Assembly (NCBI GenBank): GCA_016207805.1 | Contig: JACQZO010000002.1 | Coordinates: 1 to 64,000 of the forward strand | Length of the DNA: 64,000 nt | Reading direction: 5' to 3' | Origin: Candidatus Abawacabacteria bacterium | GTDB lineage: Bacteria > Patescibacteriota > Gracilibacteria > RBG-16-42-10 | Part shown: positions 9,701 through 18,150 of the stretch, one piece after another | How the letters are laid out: each line of letters opens with the position of its first letter | How positions within the stretch are numbered: the stretch's first letter is position 1 | Made by a program: the position numbers and the translations under genes | Notes under the pieces: generated by a model | Told to the model about the DNA's origin: nothing | What the model saw: only the letters and a program-made list of their open reading frames with translations | Database searches by the model: none

Positions 9701-9827
9701 AGCCAGCAATTCCCGTGTTGGAATCACCTAATACTTGCTTTTTATATGACCCTGGCAAATCCAGGAAACCTAAAACCAAGGCTAGCACAATAATGATAGT
9801 ATTTCGTACCCACAGACGCTTAAACAT
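6765..9827 (-). CDS. secDF: Fused protein-export factor SecDF with parvulin-type domains inserted in SecD
   Basis: 1020 residues. The SecD half has an N-terminal membrane segment, the LGLDLQGGTQ motif (51-60) and an ERRINNLGIAE P1 subdomain. P1 resumes after an insert at KPVAIFLDDVLISQPKVNS (432-450), followed by six membrane segments with GMAVDANILIFERLKEE. The SecF half repeats the fold with GIDLTGGTLMEVRF and MGFSMHDTIVVFDRIRE. The insert, residues about 140-375, contains a degenerate parvulin-like piece (about 172-236) and a full PpiC-type rotamase domain (ANHILVAYKG near 251 to FGYHIIQV near 350). SecDF pulls exported proteins through SecYEG using ion flow; a built-in prolyl isomerase suggests folding at the exit site. 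A Gln/Glu/Pro-rich low-complexity loop interrupts the SecF periplasmic part. Confidence 0.93.
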   Translation of the reverse strand: MFKRLWVRNTIIIVLALVLGFLDLPGSYKKQVLGDSNTGIAGWANSVNFHLGLDLQGGTQLRYRVDTSSVPALDRGSVVEGIKNVIERRINNLGIAEAVVQSSQLGADHYIIVELPGVKDINEAIKRVGKTVQLEFKEQREDWTTEEKKANDQFNAGQTKKGNDILKEAQKSGTDFGKLVREKSEGRNIAQDGIIDFETEEYVDPAVWPQLSQLKVDQVAMVEAENGIYIMKVLETKKEPKEISSDEKITANHILVAYKGATRADSAVSRSKEEAKQLADEIKGRVNKDNFGVQAKEYSNDTSNKDKGGSLGSFARGQMVKAFEDAAFGANKGDIIGPVETEFGYHIIQVTDKVAPEKKMEEILKIKRQEIFLKKMPPKPLDGWVSTGLTGKQFTHASAQPDPSGRGFAVALQFNEEGKKLFGDITKRNLGKPVAIFLDDVLISQPKVNSAITDGQAIIQGTFSAGQASQLASDLNTGALPAPIVLIGQNTVGATLGQDALHKALQGGALGLLLLALFMIIYYRLPGLIAILALGIYGIISAAIFQLGLPFIGPITLTLAGIAGFVLSIGMAVDANILIFERLKEELLSGKTLDGALKAGFARAWSSIRDSNLSSLITCAILAFFGTAVIKGFAITLAIGILVSMFTAITITRSFLEVALRWFKQPNLWKCGFSDRVAQFPFVAKSNLFFGITGVLVLITLISLFTRGLVQGIDLTGGTLMEVRFKESVTTEQVQQALESTYVEKPAAFIPVAYAQQKGESAQENPALENAPLQEAESNPDLSNSVVQPAENNTFIIRMKHIGSETRTKIMEAFKAINGNTDVEQLRFETIGPTIGATLRENAYKSVGLAIIFMILFVAYAFRKVPKTLSPWRFGIVAVIVLLHDVILTLGLFSLLGLEIDTLFITAILTVMGFSMHDTIVVFDRIRENVAKSSGKESIENIVDASLNQTFARSLNTSFTVLITLAALYILASSAIQNFVLALLFGIAMGTYSSIAVAAPLLVLWYNAAMAKKPMIKQKR

Positions 9828-9855
9828 AGAGGTTATAGTAAATAAGACCTGGGCG

Positions 9856-9864
9856 AATATAACA
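9856..9864 (-). promoter_or_regulatory. Possible extended -10 promoter of secDF-recJ
   Basis: On the minus strand TGTTATATT matches TGnTATAAT with one mismatch, about 30 bases before the secDF start. No convincing -35 hexamer was seen. Confidence 0.4.
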
Positions 9865-9972
9865 CAGACTTTTATTAGAATCTATGGTTTTATTTAAGTT
9901 GTAAGCCCTCAAAATGTCAAAGAGAATTATTTCATTTTTTTCTTGCTACGCTGGCAGCACTTAACTTTTTTT

Positions 9973-10335
9973 ATGCGTAGCCTCAATAAGGCAATGTTAA
10001 TGGGCAACTTGGCAGCAGATCCTACCGACACCCCTCTTGCTAAAGGTGGTGCTATGATATCCTTCCCTCTGGCTACCAACCGTGAATATGAACACAATGG
10101 AGAGAAGAAAAAAGTCACCGACTTCCATCGCATTATTATTTGGGGCAAACTAGGGGAAGTAGCAAAAAAGTATTTAGCGAAGGGCTCTGCTGTGTATATC
10201 GAGGGTAGAATAGTCAACCGAGCCTTTGATGACAAAGCTGGGGAAAAAAGATTTATCACCGAAATAATTGCCGATGACCTCAACATTATCACCTGGAAAA
10301 AGGGCTCTTCTCCCGAACTTGGTACTTTGCAATAA
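9973..10335 (+). CDS. ssb: Single-stranded DNA-binding protein
   Basis: An OB-fold SSB of 120 residues starts MRSLNKAMLMGNL, the standard SSB N-terminus. An in-frame ATG 30 bases upstream would add an unlikely extension, so I chose the internal start, which is preceded by CACTTAACTTTTTTT. Core motifs include FPLATNREYEHNGEKK, TDFHRIIIWGKLGEVAKKYL, KGSAVYIEGRI and FITEIIADD. The usual acidic C-terminal tail (DDIPF-like) that recruits partner proteins is missing; the protein ends SSPELGTLQ. It is either a tailless paralog or a diverged SSB. It is divergent from secDF. Confidence 0.9.
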   Translation: MRSLNKAMLMGNLAADPTDTPLAKGGAMISFPLATNREYEHNGEKKKVTDFHRIIIWGKLGEVAKKYLAKGSAVYIEGRIVNRAFDDKAGEKRFITEIIADDLNIITWKKGSSPELGTLQ

Positions 10336-10373
10336 TCTTCTTCCTCACAGGCAAACTTCTTAACTTTGGTTTC

Positions 10374-11057
10374 ATGGCGCAAAATATCTCAATCAGTAAA
10401 GTAACAAAAGCTGCTCATGCTATGCAAAATGTGCTACTTATTTTGCAAGCTCACACCGAAATGCTTTTCGAACAAGCGAAAAGGGATGATGCTACCAAGC
10501 TAATTGTGAAAGAGGCGCAAGCTATTTACTTCAATACTCGACGACTCAGTCGTTTACTTGATTCATTAATGCTCTATGAGAATGCTACTGGAGAACTCTT
10601 GCGCAAAGAGAGTGTTGATTTAAGTGCTTTATTACTCTCTCTAGTGCAAGAGTATCGAGTAGCATTTCCTTCGGTCCTTTTTGTTATTACTATTCCAGCA
10701 GCACTGTTTGTGGCAGTAGACAAAGAAAAGTTGCTTGTGGCACTAAGAAACGTTCTGGATAATGCTATTAAGTATGGTTTGGGCAAAGGTGGCAACAAAA
10801 ACAAAATAGTGTTGATTGTTAGCTCTGAACCAAATGCTTGTATCATCTCAATAGCTGATCAGGGACAGGGTATTGATGCTCAAGATTTACCCAAAGTTTT
10901 TCTACCATTCTATCGGGGACGCTCGGGTATGAATAATCAAGGTTCTGGCCTTGGCTTAGCTATTTGCCAGGAAATTATCCGCTTGCATGGCGGAAAAGTG
11001 ATTTTAGTTAGCAAGAAAAATAAAGGGGTGGAAGTTCTCATCACTATACCCCTGTAA
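10374..11057 (+). CDS. Sensorless cytoplasmic histidine kinase
   Basis: 227 residues with no membrane or sensor region. The dimerisation helix holds AAHAMQNVLLILQAHTEML: His15 sits where the phospho-acceptor of a HELRTPL box would be, but the E-L-R-T-P residues are replaced. The ATPase domain is intact: N box NVLDNAIKYG, G1 DQGQGI, F box VFLPFYRG and G2 GSGLGLAI. It probably phosphorylates one of the OmpR-type regulators encoded at 25.5 and 53.4 kb, since neither has an adjacent kinase, but the pairing is a guess. It lies 38 bases after ssb. TTCTTAACTTTGGTTTC precedes the start. Confidence 0.8.
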   Translation: MAQNISISKVTKAAHAMQNVLLILQAHTEMLFEQAKRDDATKLIVKEAQAIYFNTRRLSRLLDSLMLYENATGELLRKESVDLSALLLSLVQEYRVAFPSVLFVITIPAALFVAVDKEKLLVALRNVLDNAIKYGLGKGGNKNKIVLIVSSEPNACIISIADQGQGIDAQDLPKVFLPFYRGRSGMNNQGSGLGLAICQEIIRLHGGKVILVSKKNKGVEVLITIPL

Positions 11058-11072
11058 AAGTTGGTTCATTTG

Positions 11073-11081
11073 TGGTACAAT
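11073..11081 (+). promoter_or_regulatory. Extended -10 promoter of the amidase-SpoIID gene
   Basis: TGGTACAAT fits TGnTATAAT with one mismatch, 25 bases before the ATG. The -35 region (TGTAAA at 17-base spacing) is poor, as expected for an extended -10 promoter. Confidence 0.45.
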
Positions 11082-11106
11082 TTCACGATACTCTTTATCC
11101 CCCCAC

Positions 11107-13845
11107 ATGTTATTGCTACGGAAAATAGCACTTATCGCTTTAGTTGCGCTGTTATTGGGAGACAACTTTTCTAGCTTCCTGATAACTGACAATTTGTTGA
11201 GAACAATTATTCAACCTTCTTATGCTGCTAGCGAATTATTGCCATTCAATGACCAGGTTTTGACTATTCCAGCCCAAGAAGAAAATGCAACGTACATTTC
11301 TAACTGGTTTTCTGTACAGGCTTTCTATGGCTTGCAATTAACTTGGCAGGCGACAAGCGCCCAATCTGTAATATTCTCATATCGCACTCAACTTAATGCT
11401 CAATGGGAGCCTTTTGTTCAAGATGTTGATAGTGTTGATGGTATTGCTTTACCAGTATTTACCAAGATGAGTGAACAAATACAGATTAAGGCTGATTTGA
11501 GGAAAGATGCCAATCAAGTACCAGCAATTTCATCAGTGCGATTATCTTTAGTAGATCCTGGTAAAAGTGCTCTAGCTATTTCCTCAGCACAAGCTGATGA
11601 GGCTGTTATCACTAGAACTACGTGGGGAGCAGATGAATCATTACGTTTGCGTACGACAAGAGATCGGATTCGAACAGAGCAGGCAAAAAAGAAACCGGTT
11701 GAGTTAGCAAAACCTGATCCTATTCCCGCCACCCCCAAAAGTGACGAACCAAAGAAACCCACTGAAGAAAGTGAGTATGGTCCGAACTGTTCAAAATTGG
11801 AAGCAAAATATCCCCAAGAACTGAAAGTAGTAAGTGTTAGTCGTAATAATCCAGCTGGCGAAGAATATACTTGGCCGGTGGCATATGCAGCAAAGTTAAG
11901 AAAACTTGTGGTTCATCATACTGACATGGACATCAAAGATTACGATCAGAATGGAGTAATAGATAATGATGATTATAAGGCTGCAGTCCGAGCTATTTAC
12001 TATTTTCACACTATTTCTCGAGATTGGGGTGATATCGGCTACAATTATCTCATTGATCCAGCTGGTCATATTTATGAAGGTCGAGCGGGAGGAGATATGG
12101 CAATTGCAGCTCATACTCTTTGTAAAAATAATGGAGCCTTAGGCATTGCTTTGCTTGGTCGCTTCCAAGACAGTTATCCTAGTGAAGCTGCTTTGGTCAG
12201 TCTGCAAAGTCTTCTCAAGGCTAAATCAAAAGAATATGGCATTGATCCTCAAGGCCAGAGCATGTTCTATGGCAGCTTGCTGCCCAACATTATTGGCCAT
12301 CGTGATGCCCGAGCCACCAGCTGTCCTGGAGAAAGATTATATGGTTTATTACCCTCATTGCGAGATGGTAATTTAACTGATACTACAAAAATTACTTTTC
12401 CTACAACCACAGTCAGTGAATCTCGTACCTATTCTCCGCCCCAACCACTACCCACTATTCAGGAAACAAAGAAGGTCTACAAAGCATCCCCGCTGCTAAT
12501 GTCTCAAGTGGCGCCTGCTGTTCCTGGTGAAATCTTGACTCTCAATATCCATTTCCGCAATGAGGGCAACACCGTGTGGAATAGCGATACTATGGTAAGA
12601 CCAACATTTTTACCTACCGGTCTAACATTAATCAAACAAGCGAAACAAAATGAGGATTTAGTATCTCCCGATGGCACTGCGACCTTTTTACCTCAATTCA
12701 TGGTCGATCAATCTTTAGCTAAAAGTAAAGCGACGGTTGAGCTTTATGTGGTTCCTAACGGTATGGTCGATCTGTCTTCCTACAAAACAAAAGTTGATAT
12801 TGTGATTGGAGCTGTTCCCGTCAATCAAGATATTTCTTTGAATGGTGTATCTGCTCCTGATCAGGTGAAGGCTGCATTGAAGAAAAACTTGGTAGCAGCT
12901 CAGGTAAAAAGATCGACCGATAGTTTTTCCCGTTTTATCATTCAAGATATAGGGGGTGAACCTGTAACTGAGACAACGCCCAATGTCGTCCCCAGCAAGA
13001 TCAGGGTAAAGCTTTCTGTTCCCGATGCAGCGGTAATTGCTCAGGCAAATAACAGTTATCAATTGATTATCGATGAATCAATGAAACATGCAGGTGTTTC
13101 ATCAGAAGAAATAACAATTTCCGCTGAACTCCAGGGTCTAATGGCTAAAGTTGGTACCAATGTATATCACGGAAAGGTGGTTCGACTGGTACCATTAGGC
13201 GACAATCCTATAGTCACCCTAGTGAATTTTAAACATAGCCCAGAATGGAATCTTAATCTTAATGATAATCAATATCGGGGCATAATGGAGTGGCGCATTA
13301 TTAGTGGCAAATTAACCACTATCAATGAATTGCCATTGGAAGAATATTTGCAAGGTTTGGCTGAGGTTTCTAATAGTGCTCCCATGGAAAAGCAAAAAGT
13401 AATGGCTATCATTGCCAGATCATATGCATCTTTCTACCTAATCAAGGATAAAAAGTTTCCCGGATTACCTTATGACTTAGATGATAATCCTAATGTTTCC
13501 CAAAAGTACTTGGGTTATGGTTATGAAAAACGTTCACCAGCTTTTGTGGAAGCGGTACATGTGACCAAGGGCCAAGTACTCAAATATCAGGGAGAAGTGG
13601 TCAAGACACCTTATTTCAGTAAAAGTGATGGTCGTACCCGCAGTGCTGAAGAAGTCTGGGGCTGGACGCATACGCCCTATTTATCATCTGTGCCAGATCC
13701 ATTGTGTCAGAACCCTGAAGGTAAATTGTCGGGTCATGGAGTAGGTCTGTCTGGTTGTGGCGCTGAAGAAGCTGCTAAAAGAGGCTATACTGCTGCCCAA
13801 ATATTGCAATATTATTATCCTGGGACTGAAATGGGAGAGATTTAA
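11107..13845 (+). CDS. Secreted peptidoglycan hydrolase: PGRP-type amidase fused to a SpoIID domain
   Basis: 912 residues with an N-terminal hydrophobic export signal. An Amidase_2/PGRP domain spans about 265-420: LVVHHTDMD, WGDIGYNYLIDPAGHIYEGR and IGHRDARATSCPGE. The zinc ligands are probably H270, H398 and C406. Inside it an insertion carries DYDQNGVIDNDD (278-289), an EF-hand/dockerin-like calcium loop. An Ig-like region with FRNEGNTVWNSDT (NTxW type) follows. The C-terminal 200 residues form a SpoIID domain: INELPLEEYLQGLAEV, IARSYASFY, YFSKSDGRTRSAEEVWG and GHGVGLSGCGAEEAA. PGRP amidases strip stem peptides and SpoIID cuts the denuded glycan, so the fusion could do both steps. It converges on gyrA across a shared terminator. 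Confidence 0.9.
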   Translation: MLLLRKIALIALVALLLGDNFSSFLITDNLLRTIIQPSYAASELLPFNDQVLTIPAQEENATYISNWFSVQAFYGLQLTWQATSAQSVIFSYRTQLNAQWEPFVQDVDSVDGIALPVFTKMSEQIQIKADLRKDANQVPAISSVRLSLVDPGKSALAISSAQADEAVITRTTWGADESLRLRTTRDRIRTEQAKKKPVELAKPDPIPATPKSDEPKKPTEESEYGPNCSKLEAKYPQELKVVSVSRNNPAGEEYTWPVAYAAKLRKLVVHHTDMDIKDYDQNGVIDNDDYKAAVRAIYYFHTISRDWGDIGYNYLIDPAGHIYEGRAGGDMAIAAHTLCKNNGALGIALLGRFQDSYPSEAALVSLQSLLKAKSKEYGIDPQGQSMFYGSLLPNIIGHRDARATSCPGERLYGLLPSLRDGNLTDTTKITFPTTTVSESRTYSPPQPLPTIQETKKVYKASPLLMSQVAPAVPGEILTLNIHFRNEGNTVWNSDTMVRPTFLPTGLTLIKQAKQNEDLVSPDGTATFLPQFMVDQSLAKSKATVELYVVPNGMVDLSSYKTKVDIVIGAVPVNQDISLNGVSAPDQVKAALKKNLVAAQVKRSTDSFSRFIIQDIGGEPVTETTPNVVPSKIRVKLSVPDAAVIAQANNSYQLIIDESMKHAGVSSEEITISAELQGLMAKVGTNVYHGKVVRLVPLGDNPIVTLVNFKHSPEWNLNLNDNQYRGIMEWRIISGKLTTINELPLEEYLQGLAEVSNSAPMEKQKVMAIIARSYASFYLIKDKKFPGLPYDLDDNPNVSQKYLGYGYEKRSPAFVEAVHVTKGQVLKYQGEVVKTPYFSKSDGRTRSAEEVWGWTHTPYLSSVPDPLCQNPEGKLSGHGVGLSGCGAEEAAKRGYTAAQILQYYYPGTEMGEI

Positions 13846-13847
13846 TA

Positions 13848-13875
13848 ATTACGGATTACGGATTACAAATTACGC
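13848..13875. repeat. Four tandem 7-bp ATTACNN units
   Basis: ATTACGG, ATTACGG, ATTACAA and ATTACGC lie head to tail immediately after the amidase stop codon. There are too few, too-short units for a CRISPR. It is a simple short tandem repeat of unknown significance. Confidence 0.8.
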
Positions 13876-13894
13876 ATGAAGGAAGGGGATGGAT

Positions 13895-13932
13895 AAAAAG
13901 AACTCTGTGAGTTTACTCACAGAGTTCTTTTT
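13895..13932. terminator. Bidirectional terminator between amidase-SpoIID and gyrA
   Basis: AAAAAGAACTCTGTGAG and CTCACAGAGTTCTTTTT form a perfect 17-bp stem with a TTTA loop. T runs flank it on both strands, so it can end both convergent transcripts. Confidence 0.9.
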
Positions 13933-13937
13933 TATTA

Positions 13938-16460
13938 CTAAACTGCTAAACTTGCTCCAGTTGTTTCGGGCACTTCGACGCTAATAGGTGCGTTCGGATC
14001 TTCTTTGTAAAGAGTGAATGATACTACATGATCGTTGCTATCCAGACGCATTACAATTACTCCTTGAGTAGATCTACCAATAGTAGGAATGCTCTTAACA
14101 GGCAGGCGAATAATTTGTCCTTGAGTGGAGGTAACCATAATATCAGCAGCATTTTCTTCGGGCATGTAGAGGAATCTGCCACCCACTATTACTCCAGTTT
14201 TGGTTGTTACTTTAGCGATTCGGACACCACTACCGCCACGCTTTTGAGCGGAAAACTCTTTTTTCTTGGTCATTTTTCCATAACCATTTTTCATCAATAC
14301 TAAGATTGAGCCTTCTGTTTCAGGAACTTTAAGCAGCTGAACAACTTTATCATTACCTTTAAGCTTGATACCCCGAACACCCTGGCTTGCTCTTCCCATT
14401 GGACGAGCATCGGATTCATTGAACATAACACTTTGTCCTTGAGCGGTAATCAACATTAAGTGATCTTTTCCAGTGGTTGGTTCTACCCATGACAGCTGTT
14501 CATTTTCTTTCAGTTTAATAGCAATGAGGCCAGATGCCCGCACATTAGTAAAATCTGAAATCGCAGTTTTCTTAATAGTGCCACCAGTGGTAGCCATAAA
14601 GTAATACTTAGCTTCCGTTTCTTTTTCCACAGGCAACATTGAAGTAATTCTTTCTTCCGGTCGTAATTGCAACAAATTTACTATGGCCTGGCCTTTGGCA
14701 ATACGAGATGCCTGAGGTATTTCCCATGTTTTCAATCTAAATACTCGGCCTATGGAAGTGAAGAAAAAGATTTCGGTATGGGTTGTAGTAGTGAGAATAT
14801 GCTCTACACTATCTTCTTCTTTGGTAGTAATACCAGATACGCCTTTGCCACCACGATGTTGTGAACGGTAAGTAGATGGTGGTAAACGTTTGATATAGTT
14901 GCTCTTTGTCAGCATCACTACCATTGCCTCATCGGGAATTAAATCTTCTTCAGAGAAATCTTTCAGTGAACGCTTCATGAGCTTGGTTCTGCGGGCATCA
15001 CCATACTTTTCTTTAATCTCTAATAATTCTTGTCTGACGATGGCAGTAATTTTCTCTTGGCTAGCGAGAATGCCTTCTAGCTCAGCAATTAATGCCAGCT
15101 TCTTTTGATATTCATCCTGAATCTTTTGTCTTTCCAGCCCTGCTAGTTGTTGGAGACGCATTTCCAAAATTGCTTGAGTTTGTCTTTCACTCAAAGCAAA
15201 GCGTTGTTGTAAGGTTAGGCTGGCCTCTTCTTTGGTTGGTGCATTTCTAATAGTGCTAATCACTTCATCGATATGATCGAGAGCTTTATTTAATCCTTCC
15301 AAAATATGAGCCCGATCTTTCGCTATCTTAAGTTCATATTGGGTGCGACGAGTAACAATAATACGTCTATGTCCTATGAAAGTTTCTAATAACCCTTTTA
15401 AGGTCATAAGTCTTGGTTTGCAGCCGTCAACCAAGGCGATCATATTAATATGAAAGTCTGTTTGTAGGGTTGTGTACTCAAACAATTGATTCAATATCTT
15501 TTTAGGATAGGCATCTTTCTTGAGTTCGATCACCACCCGAATATCTTCAGTAGACTCATCACGCAGATCAGAAATGCCCACAATTTTCTTGTCATTAACC
15601 AATTCAGCAATGCGTTCAATTAATAGTGCCTTATTAACCTGGTAAGGAATCTCGGTAATAATAATATCAAAGCGTCCGGTCTTTTTTTCTTCAATTTCCG
15701 CTACCCCACGAATAGTAAATTTACCACGCCCAGTCATGTAAGCTTCCTTGAGTGATTCGCCACCATAAATTACGCCGGCAGTAGGAAAATCTGGACCGGG
15801 TACTTTTTCCATCACTTCCTCAATAGTACATTCAGGTTTGTCGAGTACCAAAAGCAAGCCATCAATTACTTCATTTAAGTTATGAGGAGGGATTTTGGTT
15901 GCTAAGCCCACAGCAATACCTTCACTGCCATTAAGCAACAAGTTGGGAATACGGGTGGGGAGTACCATTGGCTCTTCTTCGGTGGCATCGTAATTAGGTC
16001 GAAAGTCTACTGTCTCTTTCTCAATATCACTGCCCATTTGCTGAGCAAAATCAGTCATGCGAGCCTCAGTATAACGTTGGGCTGCAGCAGAATCGCCATC
16101 GATAGAACCGAAATTTCCTTGGCCATCTACTAGTGTATAACGCATGGAAAAAGGCTGTGCCATTCTTACCACGGTGCCATAAATGGACATATCTCCATGA
16201 GGGTGAAATTTTGCCATCACTTCTCCCACAATTTTAGCTGATTTACGATATTTGGAGTTGGGACCAAGTCCCATTTCATGCATCGCATAGACAATTCTTC
16301 TTTGCACGGGTTTGAGACCATCGCGGGCGTCGGGTAAGGCGCGGGCGATAATGACTGACATTGCGTACTGTAAGTAGCTATCCTGCATTTCTGTCGAAAT
16401 CTCACGATTTTCCACCTTCCCATTGTCCATGGGGGTCAGAAGATTCTCTTCATTAGACAT
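13938..16460 (-). CDS. gyrA: DNA gyrase subunit A
   Basis: 840 residues, normal length. The breakage-reunion domain carries [29 protein letters not shown] and [11 protein letters not shown], with catalytic Tyr130. The C-terminal pinwheel has the GyrA box QHRGGKG at 534-540 in blade 1, which separates gyrase from ParC and indicates DNA wrapping for negative supercoiling. A second, degenerate box, QKRGGSG, lies at 739-745. It introduces negative supercoils with GyrB, which is not in the window. It is transcribed alone, ending at the shared hairpin. The ATG is preceded by GTGTTCAAATT, with no Shine-Dalgarno. Confidence 0.97.
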   Translation of the reverse strand: MSNEENLLTPMDNGKVENREISTEMQDSYLQYAMSVIIARALPDARDGLKPVQRRIVYAMHEMGLGPNSKYRKSAKIVGEVMAKFHPHGDMSIYGTVVRMAQPFSMRYTLVDGQGNFGSIDGDSAAAQRYTEARMTDFAQQMGSDIEKETVDFRPNYDATEEEPMVLPTRIPNLLLNGSEGIAVGLATKIPPHNLNEVIDGLLLVLDKPECTIEEVMEKVPGPDFPTAGVIYGGESLKEAYMTGRGKFTIRGVAEIEEKKTGRFDIIITEIPYQVNKALLIERIAELVNDKKIVGISDLRDESTEDIRVVIELKKDAYPKKILNQLFEYTTLQTDFHINMIALVDGCKPRLMTLKGLLETFIGHRRIIVTRRTQYELKIAKDRAHILEGLNKALDHIDEVISTIRNAPTKEEASLTLQQRFALSERQTQAILEMRLQQLAGLERQKIQDEYQKKLALIAELEGILASQEKITAIVRQELLEIKEKYGDARRTKLMKRSLKDFSEEDLIPDEAMVVMLTKSNYIKRLPPSTYRSQHRGGKGVSGITTKEEDSVEHILTTTTHTEIFFFTSIGRVFRLKTWEIPQASRIAKGQAIVNLLQLRPEERITSMLPVEKETEAKYYFMATTGGTIKKTAISDFTNVRASGLIAIKLKENEQLSWVEPTTGKDHLMLITAQGQSVMFNESDARPMGRASQGVRGIKLKGNDKVVQLLKVPETEGSILVLMKNGYGKMTKKKEFSAQKRGGSGVRIAKVTTKTGVIVGGRFLYMPEENAADIMVTSTQGQIIRLPVKSIPTIGRSTQGVIVMRLDSNDHVVSFTLYKEDPNAPISVEVPETTGASLAV

Positions 16461-16677
16461 AATTTGAACACTAAAAATTAGGGACTTTTAACGGCCAAAG
16501 AATAGCATAATAAGAGGACAAAGAGCAAAGTGAATAGAATGGATGGTAATACAAAATTCAAAGAACAAATTAAGTATAATAGTTCTGTCTAATTGGCTAA
16601 GGTTTTCGGCTATCAGTTATAGATAGAGTTGTTGATTTAACTTCAGTCTTTATCAGTGCTATACTGCCGGTGAAAGT

Positions 16678-16705
16678 TTGACAAACAAAAAATAAATGTT
16701 ATCAT
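16678..16705 (+). promoter_or_regulatory. Sigma-70-type promoter of the Asp-rich lipoprotein gene
   Basis: TTGACA (perfect -35), a 16-base spacer and TATCAT (5/6) lie about 30 bases before the start codon. The leader then contains TTCAAATTT (16715-16723), also found in the leader of the gene at 30360. Confidence 0.6.
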
Positions 16706-16735
16706 AAAATCTTTTTCAAATTTATCAATAAGACT

Positions 16736-18103
16736 ATGTCAGCACCAACTATCACCACGCAACCTCAACAAATAAGTGCTCCTATTGCCTTAAGACCAGG
16801 CGTAGTCGTTCCTTTCCGAGGGAAAGCTTTGGCTATATTGTTGGGACTCACTTCAGTAGTACACGGTTGTGGAGATGTGGTGGCAGATGAAAGAATTCAA
16901 GCTTTGAGAAATAGGCTCGATGCTGCAGCTCAGGACGGCCCTCGCCCTACAGACACTAATAATTCTGAGCAGCCCGTTCAGCCAGACGTTGGGCCAGTAG
17001 CGGATGCTTCAGATGGGGCAGCAGATGTAGTAGTTACACCAGATGTAACTGGGAATGATGTCAGCGACGTCAATGATGTCCCAGTAGCGGTTGATGCTAG
17101 CGATGTTCCTGTAATAATCGATGCTGACACACCGACACCCCCAAGAGATATTCCTGGAGATAATCCTGTAGATGCTGGTGTGGATACAGGCAATGATGCT
17201 GGTACCGATACAGGTGTAGACACTGGTACCGACGGTCCTCGTGATGTTACTGATGTTGGTATGCCACCAATAGACGTTGTTAGTACCACTTGTAGATTGG
17301 GCACTGTAGAAATAAATAGTGGCAGACCAGTGAATTTGGCTGTGACAGATATCAGAAATGTGCCAGTAAGAATTCCAGTAACTAATTGTGCAGCATTATC
17401 AGGAAGAGCTTTGCGTATTGGTATGACAGATGGTCTCACCAGTGACAATAGTCAAACAGTTACTGTTGGTACACTAGGTTCTGGTGAATCACGCATCGAT
17501 GGCCGTCTTAATATGATGGCATTTAATACTGCAAATGGTACGAGAGTTAATGTTACGACAGAAATGGTTGATGGTGTTCAGGGTGTTGGAATGACAACTG
17601 TAGACAGAGTGGCCCCAATGGGAAGAATTGTGAGAATTGGTGGTACTGGAGCTGGCACAAGTTTCTCAACTGAAGTTCAAATAATTCCTCCATCTCCAGA
17701 TAATTTAAGTTTAATTTTCTTTACAAATGCTTCGGGTAGCACAGTTCTTTTGTCAAGAGGTAATATGGCTCAGACCTGTACTCTTGGGGGAGCGCCATGT
17801 CCTGATACAGTAAGTACAGATGGTGGTGTGTCTCGGGCTCAGTCTTGTGCTGTGGATCACTCTTCAGGTGCTTTCCCAATGGTGCCAAGATTTGGATGTG
17901 ACTTTAGTTCACGAGTATTTACATACACCCCAGATGCAACAAGAGGAACAATGTTTATCAACCTAACACGTGGAGAAACAGATGAATTGAGAGGGGTTAT
18001 GAGAACAATGGCAATCTCTAGCTGCTATGTTAGGGTGTATTTTTCAGATGCTACTGGAAATTCCTCGTTTGCTCAATTTGGACCGGTTGAAATGACCCTA
18101 TAA
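16736..18103 (+). CDS. Asp-rich putative surface lipoprotein of unknown function
   Basis: 455 residues. About 28 polar residues precede a hydrophobic stretch ending in TSVVHGC, which could be a lipobox with an unusual His at -2. Next comes a low-complexity stalk of about 110 residues rich in Asp, Val, Pro and Gly (for example DAGVDTGNDAGTDTGVDTG), like the stalks of many myxobacterial lipoproteins. The C-terminal part, from about residue 180, is beta-rich with paired cysteines (TCTLGGAPCPD, RAQSCAVDH, PRFGCDF, SSCYVRVYFSD), suggesting disulfides outside the cell. Arg is mostly AGA, whereas neighbouring SLH genes prefer CGT. No enzymatic motif was recognised. It could be acquired or simply fast-evolving. 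Confidence 0.7.
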   Translation: MSAPTITTQPQQISAPIALRPGVVVPFRGKALAILLGLTSVVHGCGDVVADERIQALRNRLDAAAQDGPRPTDTNNSEQPVQPDVGPVADASDGAADVVVTPDVTGNDVSDVNDVPVAVDASDVPVIIDADTPTPPRDIPGDNPVDAGVDTGNDAGTDTGVDTGTDGPRDVTDVGMPPIDVVSTTCRLGTVEINSGRPVNLAVTDIRNVPVRIPVTNCAALSGRALRIGMTDGLTSDNSQTVTVGTLGSGESRIDGRLNMMAFNTANGTRVNVTTEMVDGVQGVGMTTVDRVAPMGRIVRIGGTGAGTSFSTEVQIIPPSPDNLSLIFFTNASGSTVLLSRGNMAQTCTLGGAPCPDTVSTDGGVSRAQSCAVDHSSGAFPMVPRFGCDFSSRVFTYTPDATRGTMFINLTRGETDELRGVMRTMAISSCYVRVYFSDATGNSSFAQFGPVEMTL

Positions 18104-18150
18104 AATTTTGCACTTTAATTGCGAGCCTTTGAAGCCTCCCTTCATAGCAT

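Noticed and set aside
9927-10382. 151-codon minus-strand frame covering ssb
   Set aside because: It lies opposite the whole ssb gene, whose OB-fold motifs are unmistakable, and has no recognisable motif itself.
13848-13875. Tandem ATTACNN units considered as a CRISPR or integration site
   Set aside because: Units are 7 bases with no spacers, no flanking integrase or cas genes. Recorded only as a short repeat.
13905-13922. GTGAGT-TT-ACTCAC before gyrA as a second copy of the recA palindrome
   Set aside because: It is part of a perfect bidirectional terminator stem with a different half-site spacing and lies at the 3' end of gyrA, so it is not an operator.
16978-17448. 156-codon minus-strand frame opposite the Asp-rich stalk
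   Set aside because: The low-complexity GTx/GAx repeats of the stalk create a stop-free antisense frame (Ser/Thr/Val/Pro-rich). An artefact of composition.
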